From the NCBI GenBank assembly GCA_001790315.1, contig MGCE01000137.1, forward strand, positions 1 through 6,043: a stretch of 6,043 nt of DNA, written 5' to 3'. Within the stretch, counting starts at the first letter, position 1, and every line of letters starts with the position of its first letter. Both the position numbers and the translations under genes were made by a program. This document shows, piece by piece, positions 1 to 5,677 of this stretch. A model generated the notes under the pieces. The model saw nothing but the letters and a program-made list of their open reading frames with translations. It was not told where the DNA came from and made no database searches. This stretch comes from Candidatus Rokubacteria bacterium RIFCSPLOWO2_02_FULL_72_37. Lineage in GTDB: Bacteria; Methylomirabilota; Methylomirabilia; Rokubacteriales; CSP1-6.

Positions 1-220
1 GCGCCACGTGCGCACGCAGGTGTTCCGCGCGCTCATGGAGTCGCTCGCGGGCGAGTACGGCGCGCGGATGACGGCCATGGAGGCGGCGACGAAGAACGCG
101 AAGGAAATGATCGAGATGCTGACGATCCAGTACAACAAGGCGCGCCAGGAGAAGATCACCAAGGAGCTGCTCGACATCGTGGGCGGCGCCGAGGCGCTCA
201 CGCAAGGAGCGGAGGCATGA
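1..220 (+). CDS. atpG: ATP synthase F1 gamma subunit, C-terminal part (5' end outside window)
   Basis: This is the last 72 or so residues of the gamma subunit, the central rotor stalk of F1 that turns inside the alpha3beta3 ring and couples proton flow to ATP synthesis. The reading frame is open from base 2 and the gene starts upstream, so the in-frame GTG at 8 is not a real start. The stretch R-A-L-M-E-S-L-A followed by A-R-M-T-A-M-E-A-A-T-K-N-A is the conserved C-terminal helix of gamma. The end I-T-K-E-L-L-D-I-V-G-G-A-E-A fits the family signature [IV]-T-x-E-x2-[DE]-x3-G-A-x-[SAKR] exactly. The stop overlaps the atpD start in an ATGA junction (217-220), as expected for a translationally coupled atp operon. 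Identification is firm; only the N-terminal part is missing. Confidence 0.97.
   Translation, partial: RHVRTQVFRALMESLAGEYGARMTAMEAATKNAKEMIEMLTIQYNKARQEKITKELLDIVGGAEALTQGAEA
204..209 (+). promoter_or_regulatory. Ribosome binding site of atpD
   Basis: AAGGAG lies inside the end of atpG, 7 nt before the ATG at 217. A second purine run, GGAGG at 211-215, is only 1 nt from the ATG and so too close to act. The site supports the 217 start and efficient re-initiation on the beta subunit after atpG. Confidence 0.75.
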
Positions 221-1638
221 GCCAGGGGAAGATCGTTCAGATCATCGGGCCCGTGATCGACGTCGAGTTCGAGCCCGGACGCCTGCCCGCCATCTTCAAC
301 GCGCTCGAGGTGGTCGGCGTCGAGAACAAGGACATCTTCTCCTACTCGACGAAGCTCGTGCTCGAGGTCGCGCAGCACCTCGGCGAGAGCACGGTGCGCA
401 CGGTGGCCATGGCGGCCACCGACGGGCTCCGACGCGGCATGGCGGTTGCCGACACGGGCGGGCCGATCTCGATCCCCGTCGGCAAGGAGACCCTCGGCCG
501 CATCCTCAACATCATCGGCGAGCCCGTGGACAAGGGCCCGGCGATCCAGGCCAAGAAGACCTATCCGATCCACCGGCCGGCGCCGCCGTTCGAGGACCAG
601 TCGACCAAGGTCGAGATGTTCGAGACGGGCATCAAGGTCGTGGACCTCCTCGAGCCCTACACCAAGGGGGGCAAGACCGGGCTCTTCGGGGGCGCGGGCG
701 TCGGCAAGACCGTGCTGATCCAGGAGCTGATCAACAACATCGCCAAGCAGCACGGCGGCATCTCCGTGTTCGCCGGCGTGGGCGAGCGGACCCGCGAGGG
801 GAACGACCTCTATCACGAGATGAAGGAATCGGGCGTCATCGAGAAGACCGCGCTGATCTTCGGCCAGATGACCGAGCCGCCCGGGTCGCGCCTGCGCGTC
901 GGCCTCACGGGCCTCACGGCCGCGGAGTACTTCCGCGACGAGGAAGGCCAGGACGTGCTGCTCTTCATCGACAACATCTTCCGCTTCACGCAGGCGGGCT
1001 CGGAGGTCTCGGCGCTCCTCGGCCGCATGCCGTCGGCCGTCGGCTACCAGCCGACGCTCGCGACCGAGATGGGCGCGCTCCAGGAGCGCATCACGTCGAC
1101 CAAGAAGGGCTCGATCACCTCGGTGCAGGCGATCTACGTGCCGGCCGACGACATCACGGACCCCGCGCCGGCGACGGCCTTCGCCCACCTCGACGCGACC
1201 ACGGTGTTGAGCCGCGCGCTCACCGAGCTCGGCATCTATCCGGCCGTGGACCCGCTCTCGTCGACGTCGCGGATCCTCGACCCGAACATCCTGGGGCAGG
1301 ACCACTACCAGACGGCGCGCGCCGTGCAGCTGATCCTCCAGCGCTACAAGGACCTCCAGGACATCATCGCGATCCTCGGCATGGAGGAGCTGTCCGACGA
1401 CGACAAGCTCGCCGTGGCGCGCGCCCGCAAGATCCAGCGCTTCCTCTCGCAGCCCTTCCACGTCGCCGAGGCGTTCACCGGACAGAAGGGCCGCTACGTG
1501 ACGCTCGCCGACACCGTGAAGAGCTTCAAGGAGCTCGTCGAGGGCAAGCACGACGACCTGCCGGAGCAGGCCTTCTACATGGTCGGCGACATCGGCGAGG
1601 CGATCGACAAGGCCAAGAAGCTCCGCGAGGCGGCGTAG
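217..1638 (+). CDS. atpD: ATP synthase F1 beta subunit (catalytic)
   Basis: This 473-residue protein is the catalytic subunit of F1; it binds ADP and phosphate at the alpha/beta interface on the cytoplasmic face of the membrane complex and makes ATP. The N-terminal beta-barrel domain (about 1-80) is followed by the nucleotide-binding domain. The Walker A loop G-G-A-G-V-G-K-T is at 158-165 (K164, T165). The catalytic glutamate is E190 in G-E-R-T-R-E-G, next to R191. The Walker B strand V-L-L-F-I-D ends at D252. The alpha/beta signature P-A-V-D-P-L-S-S-T-S is at 342-351, and the adenine-pocket aromatics are Y341, F414 and F420. The DELSEED lever appears as E-E-L-S-D-D-D at 390-396. Length and motifs are normal for the family, so an active enzyme is expected. 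The start overlaps atpG by 4 bp, and the TAG stop shares one base with the GTG of atpC. Confidence 0.99.
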   Translation: MSQGKIVQIIGPVIDVEFEPGRLPAIFNALEVVGVENKDIFSYSTKLVLEVAQHLGESTVRTVAMAATDGLRRGMAVADTGGPISIPVGKETLGRILNIIGEPVDKGPAIQAKKTYPIHRPAPPFEDQSTKVEMFETGIKVVDLLEPYTKGGKTGLFGGAGVGKTVLIQELINNIAKQHGGISVFAGVGERTREGNDLYHEMKESGVIEKTALIFGQMTEPPGSRLRVGLTGLTAAEYFRDEEGQDVLLFIDNIFRFTQAGSEVSALLGRMPSAVGYQPTLATEMGALQERITSTKKGSITSVQAIYVPADDITDPAPATAFAHLDATTVLSRALTELGIYPAVDPLSSTSRILDPNILGQDHYQTARAVQLILQRYKDLQDIIAILGMEELSDDDKLAVARARKIQRFLSQPFHVAEAFTGQKGRYVTLADTVKSFKELVEGKHDDLPEQAFYMVGDIGEAIDKAKKLREAA

Positions 1639-2048
1639 TGGCGGACCGGCTGCAGCTCGAGATCGCCACGCCGGCGCGCCTCGCCGTCTCCGAGGAGGTC
1701 GACGAGGTCGTCGTGCCGGGCAGCCAGGGCTACTTCGGCGTACTGCCGGCGCACGCGCCGTTCCTGACGACGCTCGGGATCGGTGAGGTGATGTACCGCA
1801 GCGGGCGCGACGAGCGGTACCTCGCCGTGGCGGGTGGCTTCGCCGAGGTCCGCAACGACAAGGTGATCGTTCTCGCGGACACGGCGGAGCGGCCCGATGA
1901 AATCGACCGCGCCCGGGCCGAGCAGGCGAAGGCGCGCGCCGAGCGGCGCCTCGCGGGCCGCTCGCAGGACGAGATCGACTACGCGCGGGCCGCGGCGGCG
2001 CTGGCCCGCGCCCTCACGCGACTCCAGACCGCCGGCCGCGGCCGCTGA
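1638..2048 (+). CDS. atpC: ATP synthase F1 epsilon subunit
   Basis: This 136-residue rotor subunit binds gamma and the c-ring and can inhibit ATP hydrolysis through its C-terminal helices. Residues 1-84 form the beta-sandwich domain, with the family core V-V-P-G-S-Q-G-Y-F-G-V-L-P-A-H-A-P at 25-41. Residues about 86-136 form a charged two-helix hairpin rich in R, A and E. At 89-94 the helix begins I-D-R-A-R-A, fitting the I(L)DxxRA motif linked to ATP binding in Bacillus PS3 epsilon (D90 and R93 here). The GTG start at 1638 shares one base with the atpD stop (TAGTG), with a weak GAGG at 1627-1630, 7 nt upstream. It is the last gene of the operon in this order (gamma, beta, epsilon). Identification is firm; regulation by ATP binding is inferred only from the motif. 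Confidence 0.97.
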   Translation: MADRLQLEIATPARLAVSEEVDEVVVPGSQGYFGVLPAHAPFLTTLGIGEVMYRSGRDERYLAVAGGFAEVRNDKVIVLADTAERPDEIDRARAEQAKARAERRLAGRSQDEIDYARAAAALARALTRLQTAGRGR

Positions 2049-2055
2049 ACGTCAG

Positions 2056-2076
2056 GGGGAGCGACCGCCGCTCCCC
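2056..2076 (+). terminator. Hairpin after atpC, probable end of the ATP synthase operon
   Basis: GGGGAGCG at 2056-2063 pairs perfectly with CGCTCCCC at 2069-2076 around a 5-nt loop, starting 8 nt after the atpC stop. The 8-bp stem is very GC-rich. No T-run follows (the next bases are GACACCCCCC), so it is not a textbook intrinsic terminator. It may be a U-less terminator or a 3'-end stabilising stem. Its position immediately after the last atp gene supports a role at the transcript end. Confidence 0.55.
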
Positions 2077-2244
2077 GACACCCCCCAACGAGATCCCGCG
2101 AGGCGGATTCGTTCACGTCCCCGGATCAGCGCGGCGCGCCCGCGCGCGGCACGACTGCCCAGAGGCGACGGCACCCCGCCCACCCGACTGAGCAGGTGCG
2201 CCCGCCCCTGCGCGCCAACTCCGCGCGCGGACGCGCCTGTCCCG

Positions 2245-2260
2245 TGGCATCGGCCTTGCG
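2245..2260 (+). promoter_or_regulatory. Candidate sigma-54 (RpoN) -24/-12 promoter of the signalling cluster
   Basis: TGGCAT at 2245-2250 and TTGC at 2256-2259 match the -24 (TGGCAC) and -12 (TTGCA) elements. The GG (2246-2247) and GC (2258-2259) cores are separated by the required 10 bp. The predicted transcription start is near 2271, only about 3 nt before the ATG at 2274, which would give an almost leaderless mRNA and fits the absence of a Shine-Dalgarno there. Mismatches are the last base of the -24 hexamer and the flanking positions. No enhancer-binding site was recognised upstream, so this remains a candidate. Confidence 0.35.
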
Positions 2261-2273
2261 ACGTCCTGCGCGC

Positions 2274-2660
2274 ATGCTGACCGTGCTGATCGCGGACGAC
2301 GAACCGCACGTCATCGACCTGGTCCGCGCGACGCTCGAGGACGAGCGTGTGCGCGTGATCGCGGCGGAGGATGCCGCCTCCGCGCTGCTGGTGGCGGCCA
2401 GCGTGCAGCCGGATCTGCTCCTCCTCGACGTGGGACTGCCCGACCGCAGCGGCCTCGAGGTCTGTGTCGAGCTGCGGCGCGACCCCGGGCGGGCCGCGAT
2501 GAAGATCGTGATGCTGACGGCCGCGGCGCAGGACGCCGACGTGCGGCGCGGCTTCGCCGCCGGCGCCGACCAGTACCTGACCAAGCCGTTCTCGCCCGTG
2601 CGGTTGCTCTCGCTCGTGGAGTCGCTTCTGCCGAGCGCCGCCGGATGGCGCACGACCTAG
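2274..2660 (+). CDS. Single-domain response regulator (CheY-like receiver)
   Basis: This 128-residue protein is a receiver domain with no fused output domain; it would take a phosphoryl group from a histidine kinase and signal by protein contact. The acidic pocket is D8-D9-E10 in the first strand's V-L-I-A-D-D-E. The phospho-acceptor is D52 in L-L-L-L-D-V-G-L-P-D. The switch threonine is T82 (M-L-T-A), the switch aromatic is Y101, and the conserved lysine is K104 in T-K-P-F-S-P, so all key residues are present. I chose the ATG at 2274 because receivers normally begin one or two residues before this strand; the frame is open further upstream to 2196, but that extension is not receiver-like. 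No Shine-Dalgarno is visible. Its end overlaps the HD-GYP gene by 16 bp, which suggests that HD-GYP protein as the output partner and the kinase at 4156-5643 as the phosphodonor. Confidence 0.9.
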   Translation: MLTVLIADDEPHVIDLVRATLEDERVRVIAAEDAASALLVAASVQPDLLLLDVGLPDRSGLEVCVELRRDPGRAAMKIVMLTAAAQDADVRRGFAAGADQYLTKPFSPVRLLSLVESLLPSAAGWRTT

Positions 2661-3394
2661 CCGCCGTGGCCGGCGACGATCTCGCGATGGCCTACCGGCG
2701 GCTCAATGCCGCCTATCAGCAGACGCTCCGCTACGCCGAGGACGTACGGCGCCTCTATCAGCAGGTCCAGCGCTCGATCTACCAGTCCCTGCTCGGCCTG
2801 GCCAACGCGCTCGAGGCGAAGGACCCCTACACCCGGGGCCACTCCGAGCGGGTGGGGACCTGGAGCCGCTTGACGGCGGTGGCGCTCGGCCTGGCGCGGG
2901 CGGAGGCGGAGACGATCGGACGGGCGGGGCTTCTGCACGACATCGGCAAGATCGGCGTCCCCGAGGCGGTCTTGCAAAAGCGGGATCGTCTCGCGCCCGA
3001 CGAGTGGACCCAGATGCAGCGCCATCCCCTCGTCGGCGCGCAGATCGTCGCCCCGTTCGAGTTCTTCGCCGCCGGCGCGATCACGATCCGACACCACCAC
3101 GAGCGCCTCGACGGCAGCGGCTACCCGGACGGCCTCGAGGGGCCCGCGATCCCGCTCGGCGCGCGCATCGTGGCGGTGGCCGACGTCTACGACGCGCTCA
3201 CCTCGGACCGGCCGTACCGGGCCGCCCTGACGCACGCGGCGGCGGTGGAGCAGCTCCACGCCGAGGCGGGCCGACGGCTCGACGCCGAGGTGGTCGTCGT
3301 GTTCCTCGAGACGATGCGCGAGCTTCAGGAGGAAACGCGGCGTGTGGGCGCTCGAGCAGCCCTGTCGGGAACGGCCGGCGCCCCTGCTCGCTGA
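2645..3394 (+). CDS. HD-GYP domain protein, probable cyclic di-GMP phosphodiesterase
   Basis: The 249-residue product belongs to the HD-GYP branch of metal-dependent phosphohydrolases, which degrade c-di-GMP to pGpG or GMP in the cytosol. Residues about 15-50 form a helical, probably coiled-coil linker rich in Y, Q and R. The HD-GYP core follows: G-H-S-E-R-V (H66), H-D-I-G-K-I-G (H98, D99, K102), Q-R-H-P (H127), R-H-H-H-E-R-L-D-G-S-G-Y-P at 149-161 with the GYP triad at 159-161, and A-D-V-Y-D-A-L-T-S-D-R-P-Y-R at 179-192 (D180). The metal ligands and GYP are intact, so activity is expected. The ATG at 2645 lies within the end of the receiver gene in another frame; a second in-frame ATG at 2687 is possible, and neither has a clear Shine-Dalgarno. 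There is no receiver domain of its own, unlike RpfG, so the adjacent stand-alone receiver probably supplies that role. Its last 53 bp overlap the next gene. Confidence 0.9.
   Translation: MAHDLAAVAGDDLAMAYRRLNAAYQQTLRYAEDVRRLYQQVQRSIYQSLLGLANALEAKDPYTRGHSERVGTWSRLTAVALGLARAEAETIGRAGLLHDIGKIGVPEAVLQKRDRLAPDEWTQMQRHPLVGAQIVAPFEFFAAGAITIRHHHERLDGSGYPDGLEGPAIPLGARIVAVADVYDALTSDRPYRAALTHAAAVEQLHAEAGRRLDAEVVVVFLETMRELQEETRRVGARAALSGTAGAPAR
3327..3333 (+). promoter_or_regulatory. Shine-Dalgarno fixing the GTG start of the CPBP-like gene
   Basis: AGGAGGA is the strongest ribosome binding site seen in the window. It lies within the HD-GYP coding sequence, and its GGAGG core ends 9 nt before the GTG at 3342. 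It supports a start that makes the membrane protein gene overlap HD-GYP by 53 bp. Confidence 0.7.
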
Positions 3395-4151
3395 CACGCC
3401 CGCGACGCTGCTCGCCGCGCTCGCGGGCGCGCTGGCCGTCACCGCGGCGCTCGTCGCGCAGGGCGTGCTCCCGCGCGCCGCGCTCGACGTCGCCGGCGTC
3501 GCCGCGGGCCACGGCGCGCTCCTCGCGACGGCGCTCGCGTGGGCCACCGGGGGACGGGCGTGGCCGGGCCTCGTGGCCGTCGCGCTCCTGACCCTCGCGG
3601 CGGTGGCGGCGCGGGGCCATCCGCTGGGACTCGTCGCCTACGCCGCGCCGCCGCTCTGGCTCGCCCGGGTGGCCGCGCGCGGCCACCTCGCGGCGCTCGG
3701 CTTCGTCGGCGGCGTCCGGGCGCGACACGTCGCCGCGGGCGCGGCGTTCGGCGCCCTCCTCGGGGGGCATCTGCTCGTCTCGGCCTCGCGCACGCTGCGC
3801 GTCGCGATCGGCGGCCGCCCCCTGGCGGAGCTCCTGGGCGCGCTCGCCTACGATGCGGGGGCGAACGTGATCGCCGCCGAGTGCTTCTTCCGCGGCGCGC
3901 TCTTCGGTCGTGCGCAGCGGCGCTGGTCGTTCGCCGCGGCCACCGCGGTCTCCACCGCCGCGTACGTGCTCCGTTATCTCGCCGATCCGCTGCTGCCCGG
4001 AAGCGTCGCGTTCGTGGTGGGCGCCGTCTTCTACCTGGCGCTCCTGGGCGCCGTGAACTGCTGGCTGCTCCGCTGGTCGGGCAGTCTGGTGCCGGGGCTC
4101 ACCGGCGCGCTTGTGTTCTTCGCCGCCTGGCGGCTGCTCGACGCGCGGTGA
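3342..4151 (+). CDS. Multi-pass membrane protein resembling CPBP/Rce1 proteases, catalytic residues apparently lost
   Basis: This 269-residue, strongly hydrophobic Ala/Leu/Val-rich protein has roughly seven to nine membrane segments (for example about 22-42, 50-68, 74-90, 128-146, 196-213, 219-240, 247-263). The C-terminal half has the layout of CPBP (Abi/Rce1-type) intramembrane proteases: A-E-C-F-F-R-G at 179-185 corresponds to motif 1 (E-E-x-x-x-R), Y208-V-L-R-Y212 to motif 2 (F-x-x-x-H), and S-G-S-L-V-P-G-L-T at 246-254 to the start of motif 3. The first motif 1 glutamate is A179, the motif 2 histidine is Y212, and the motif 3 H-x-x-x-N positions are A256 and F260. It therefore looks like a non-proteolytic relative, or a different membrane family with chance resemblance. 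The GTG start is set by AGGAGGA at 3327-3333. The stop is 4 nt before the likely kinase start, so co-expression with the signalling genes is expected. A sensory or scaffolding role is a guess. Confidence 0.7.
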   Translation: MWALEQPCRERPAPLLADTPATLLAALAGALAVTAALVAQGVLPRAALDVAGVAAGHGALLATALAWATGGRAWPGLVAVALLTLAAVAARGHPLGLVAYAAPPLWLARVAARGHLAALGFVGGVRARHVAAGAAFGALLGGHLLVSASRTLRVAIGGRPLAELLGALAYDAGANVIAAECFFRGALFGRAQRRWSFAAATAVSTAAYVLRYLADPLLPGSVAFVVGAVFYLALLGAVNCWLLRWSGSLVPGLTGALVFFAAWRLLDAR

Positions 4152-4155
4152 CCCC

Positions 4156-5643
4156 GTGGCGACGGCGCCCCGCACGACGCTTGCCCTCGTGGCGGTGCCG
4201 GTCGCTCTCGCCGCGATCACCACGTTCGTCGCCCTCGACCCCCGCGGGCCCGCCTCGCTCGCCCGCCACGCGTACGTCGTGCCCGTGGCGGCCGCGGCGC
4301 TTCGGTTCGGCGTCCTCGGCGGATCGCTCGCCGCGGGCGCCGCCATGCTGTTGATGGCGCCGCTGGTCCTTCCCGTGATCGAGCGCTCCGGTCTCACGCC
4401 CGCGACGGCCGAGGGACTCGTCAGCCTCGCGGTGCTCGCCGCCCTCGGCACGCTCGTCGGCGGCGCGATGACGCGCGCCCGGCGGGAGCAGGCCCGCCAC
4501 GAGGCCCTCGTCGCCGTCCGCAGCGCGGTCGCCGGGGCCGGGACCCTGGACGAGGCGCTCGCGAGGCTGCGCGCGGTGCTGGCCGACCGCCTCGAGGGGG
4601 ACGTCGCGCTGATCGTGCGCGACGGCGACCGCACGCGGATCGCCGGAGGCGGGCACCTGGCGCCCGGCTCGGCGGCCGCGCGGGTGCTCGCCACGGGCCG
4701 CGCCCTGTTCGTGGTGGACGCGAGCGTCGGCCCGCGCCCGCGCCGGGTGTTCGTGACCCCGCTCGTCGCGGAGACCGACGTCGTCGGCGTGCTCGCCGTC
4801 GAGCGGGAAGGAGAGCTCGGCGCCGGCGAGCGCGCGGCCCTCGAGGCGCTCGGCGCCCACGTCGGCGTCGCGCTGGAGAACGCCCGGCTCGCCGCGCGGC
4901 AACGCCGCTTCGCCGACGAGCTGGCCGGGAAGGTGGCGAGCGCGACGGCGCGGCTGGCGGAGATCGACCGGGCGAAGTCGGCGTTCGTGGCGATCGCCTC
5001 GCACGAGCTGCGCACGCCGCTGACGGCGCTGCAGGGCTTCAGCGAGCTGCTGACGCTCCGGCGGCTCGCGCCCGAGGAGGTCGTCCGCTTCGCCCGGATC
5101 ATGCACGGCGAGGCGCGTCGGCTGGCGCGCATCGTCGATGACCTGCTCGACCTCTCGCGCATCGAGCAGGGGCTCGCGCCGGCGCTCTACCCGACGGCGG
5201 TCGACGTGCGGGCCCTGGTCGCCGACGTCGTCGAGGTCCTCCGGCGCGCCGCGCCCAACCATCCGATCGCAGTGGAGTGCGACGCCGACCTGCCGGCGCT
5301 TCACGCCGATCCCGACGCGCTCGAGCGCATCCTGACGAACCTGGTCGGCAACGCGGTGAAGTACTCTCCCCCGGGCCGCGCCGTGCGGGTGCAGGCTCGC
5401 CGCGCCGCCGCCGGCGTGGCGCTCGTCGTGGAGGACCAGGGGCGCGGCATCCCCGCCCACGCGCTCCCGCGCGTGTTCGACGCCTACTACCGCGTGCCGG
5501 GCGCGGTCCCGGCCGCGCGCGGCGCGGGCATCGGCCTCGCGGTCGTCAGGGCGCTCGTCGCGGCCCACGGCGGGACGATCCACCTCGAGAGCACGCCGGG
5601 CGTCGGCACGCGCGCGACGGTCACGCTGCCCGCCGTTCCTTGA
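4156..5643 (+). CDS. Membrane-bound sensor histidine kinase with GAF-like domain
   Basis: The 495-residue product is a sensor kinase that autophosphorylates on histidine and passes the phosphoryl group to a receiver. About four membrane segments occupy 8-26, 39-53, 55-75 and 86-105, with hardly any external loop. A GAF-like domain covers about 113-245 (ending V-G-V-A-L-E-N-A-R-L), then a helical linker to about 275. HisKA has H283 in S-H-E-L-R-T-P. The HATPase domain has the N box L-T-N-L-V-G-N-A-V-K-Y at 393-403 (N395, N399), G1 D-Q-G-R-G-I-P at 427-433, F box V-F-D at 440-442 and G2 G-A-G-I-G-L at 456-461. All catalytic boxes are intact. I chose the GTG 4 nt after the preceding stop; the frame is also open to a TTG at 4111, but that adds a non-membrane C/P/G-rich stretch. 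It has no receiver of its own, so the CheY-like protein at 2274-2660 is the obvious partner. The signal sensed is not evident. Confidence 0.92.
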   Translation: MATAPRTTLALVAVPVALAAITTFVALDPRGPASLARHAYVVPVAAAALRFGVLGGSLAAGAAMLLMAPLVLPVIERSGLTPATAEGLVSLAVLAALGTLVGGAMTRARREQARHEALVAVRSAVAGAGTLDEALARLRAVLADRLEGDVALIVRDGDRTRIAGGGHLAPGSAAARVLATGRALFVVDASVGPRPRRVFVTPLVAETDVVGVLAVEREGELGAGERAALEALGAHVGVALENARLAARQRRFADELAGKVASATARLAEIDRAKSAFVAIASHELRTPLTALQGFSELLTLRRLAPEEVVRFARIMHGEARRLARIVDDLLDLSRIEQGLAPALYPTAVDVRALVADVVEVLRRAAPNHPIAVECDADLPALHADPDALERILTNLVGNAVKYSPPGRAVRVQARRAAAGVALVVEDQGRGIPAHALPRVFDAYYRVPGAVPAARGAGIGLAVVRALVAAHGGTIHLESTPGVGTRATVTLPAVP

Positions 5644-5669
5644 CACTCTGCGTCGTGGGCGTGTAGTCT
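5640..5669 (+). promoter_or_regulatory. Sigma-70-type promoter of the DUF507 pair, overlapping the kinase stop codon
   Basis: A perfect -35 box TTGACA at 5640-5645 contains the kinase stop TGA (5641-5643). After an 18-nt spacer, TAGTCT at 5664-5669 keeps the key T, A and final T of a -10 box; TGTAGT at 5662-5667 with a 16-nt spacer is an alternative. The predicted start near 5676-5677 is next to the ATG at 5678, so the mRNA would be leaderless or nearly so. No Shine-Dalgarno is present before that ATG, which agrees. Confidence 0.6.
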
Positions 5670-5677
5670 CAGTCGGT

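Larger units (their letters stand above)
2049..2273 (+). other. Intergenic region between the atp operon and the signalling cluster
   Basis: This 225-bp gap is the only sizeable non-coding stretch in the window. It holds the post-atpC hairpin and, near its right end, a sigma-54-like element. The palindrome CCGCGCGCGG occurs twice, at 2140-2149 and 2221-2230, which may only reflect base composition. The receiver frame stays open back to an ATG at 2196, but those 26 extra residues are an Arg/Pro/Ala-rich run with no domain character. I see no convincing small gene, RNA gene or sigma-70 promoter. Confidence 0.6.

Noticed and set aside
2140..2230. Repeated palindrome CCGCGCGCGG at 2140-2149 and 2221-2230
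   Set aside because: Pure CG alternation is expected by chance in such GC-rich DNA, and the flanks of the two copies do not match.
2196..2273. 26-residue N-terminal extension of the response regulator
   Set aside because: Arg/Pro/Ala-rich and unlike any receiver; the family normally starts one or two residues before the first beta strand, which fits the ATG at 2274.
2126..2653. 175-codon - strand frame opposite the receiver gene
   Set aside because: The + strand encodes all catalytic receiver residues; the antisense product is Ser/Arg-rich and featureless.
2600..2690. Programmed -1 frameshift joining receiver and HD-GYP
   Set aside because: No slippery heptamer or homopolymer is present near the overlap; coupled re-initiation at the ATG at 2645 explains the arrangement.
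4111..4155. Upstream TTG start for the histidine kinase
   Set aside because: It lies inside the CPBP-like gene, adds a C/P/G-rich segment and has no Shine-Dalgarno; the GTG at 4156, just after the preceding stop, is simpler, though not proven.
3198..5162. 654-codon open frame on the - strand, opposite the CPBP-like and kinase genes
   Set aside because: Its product is a low-complexity run of R, A, S, T and P with no domain; such long antisense frames are usual opposite GC-rich genes. The + strand genes there have clear motifs.
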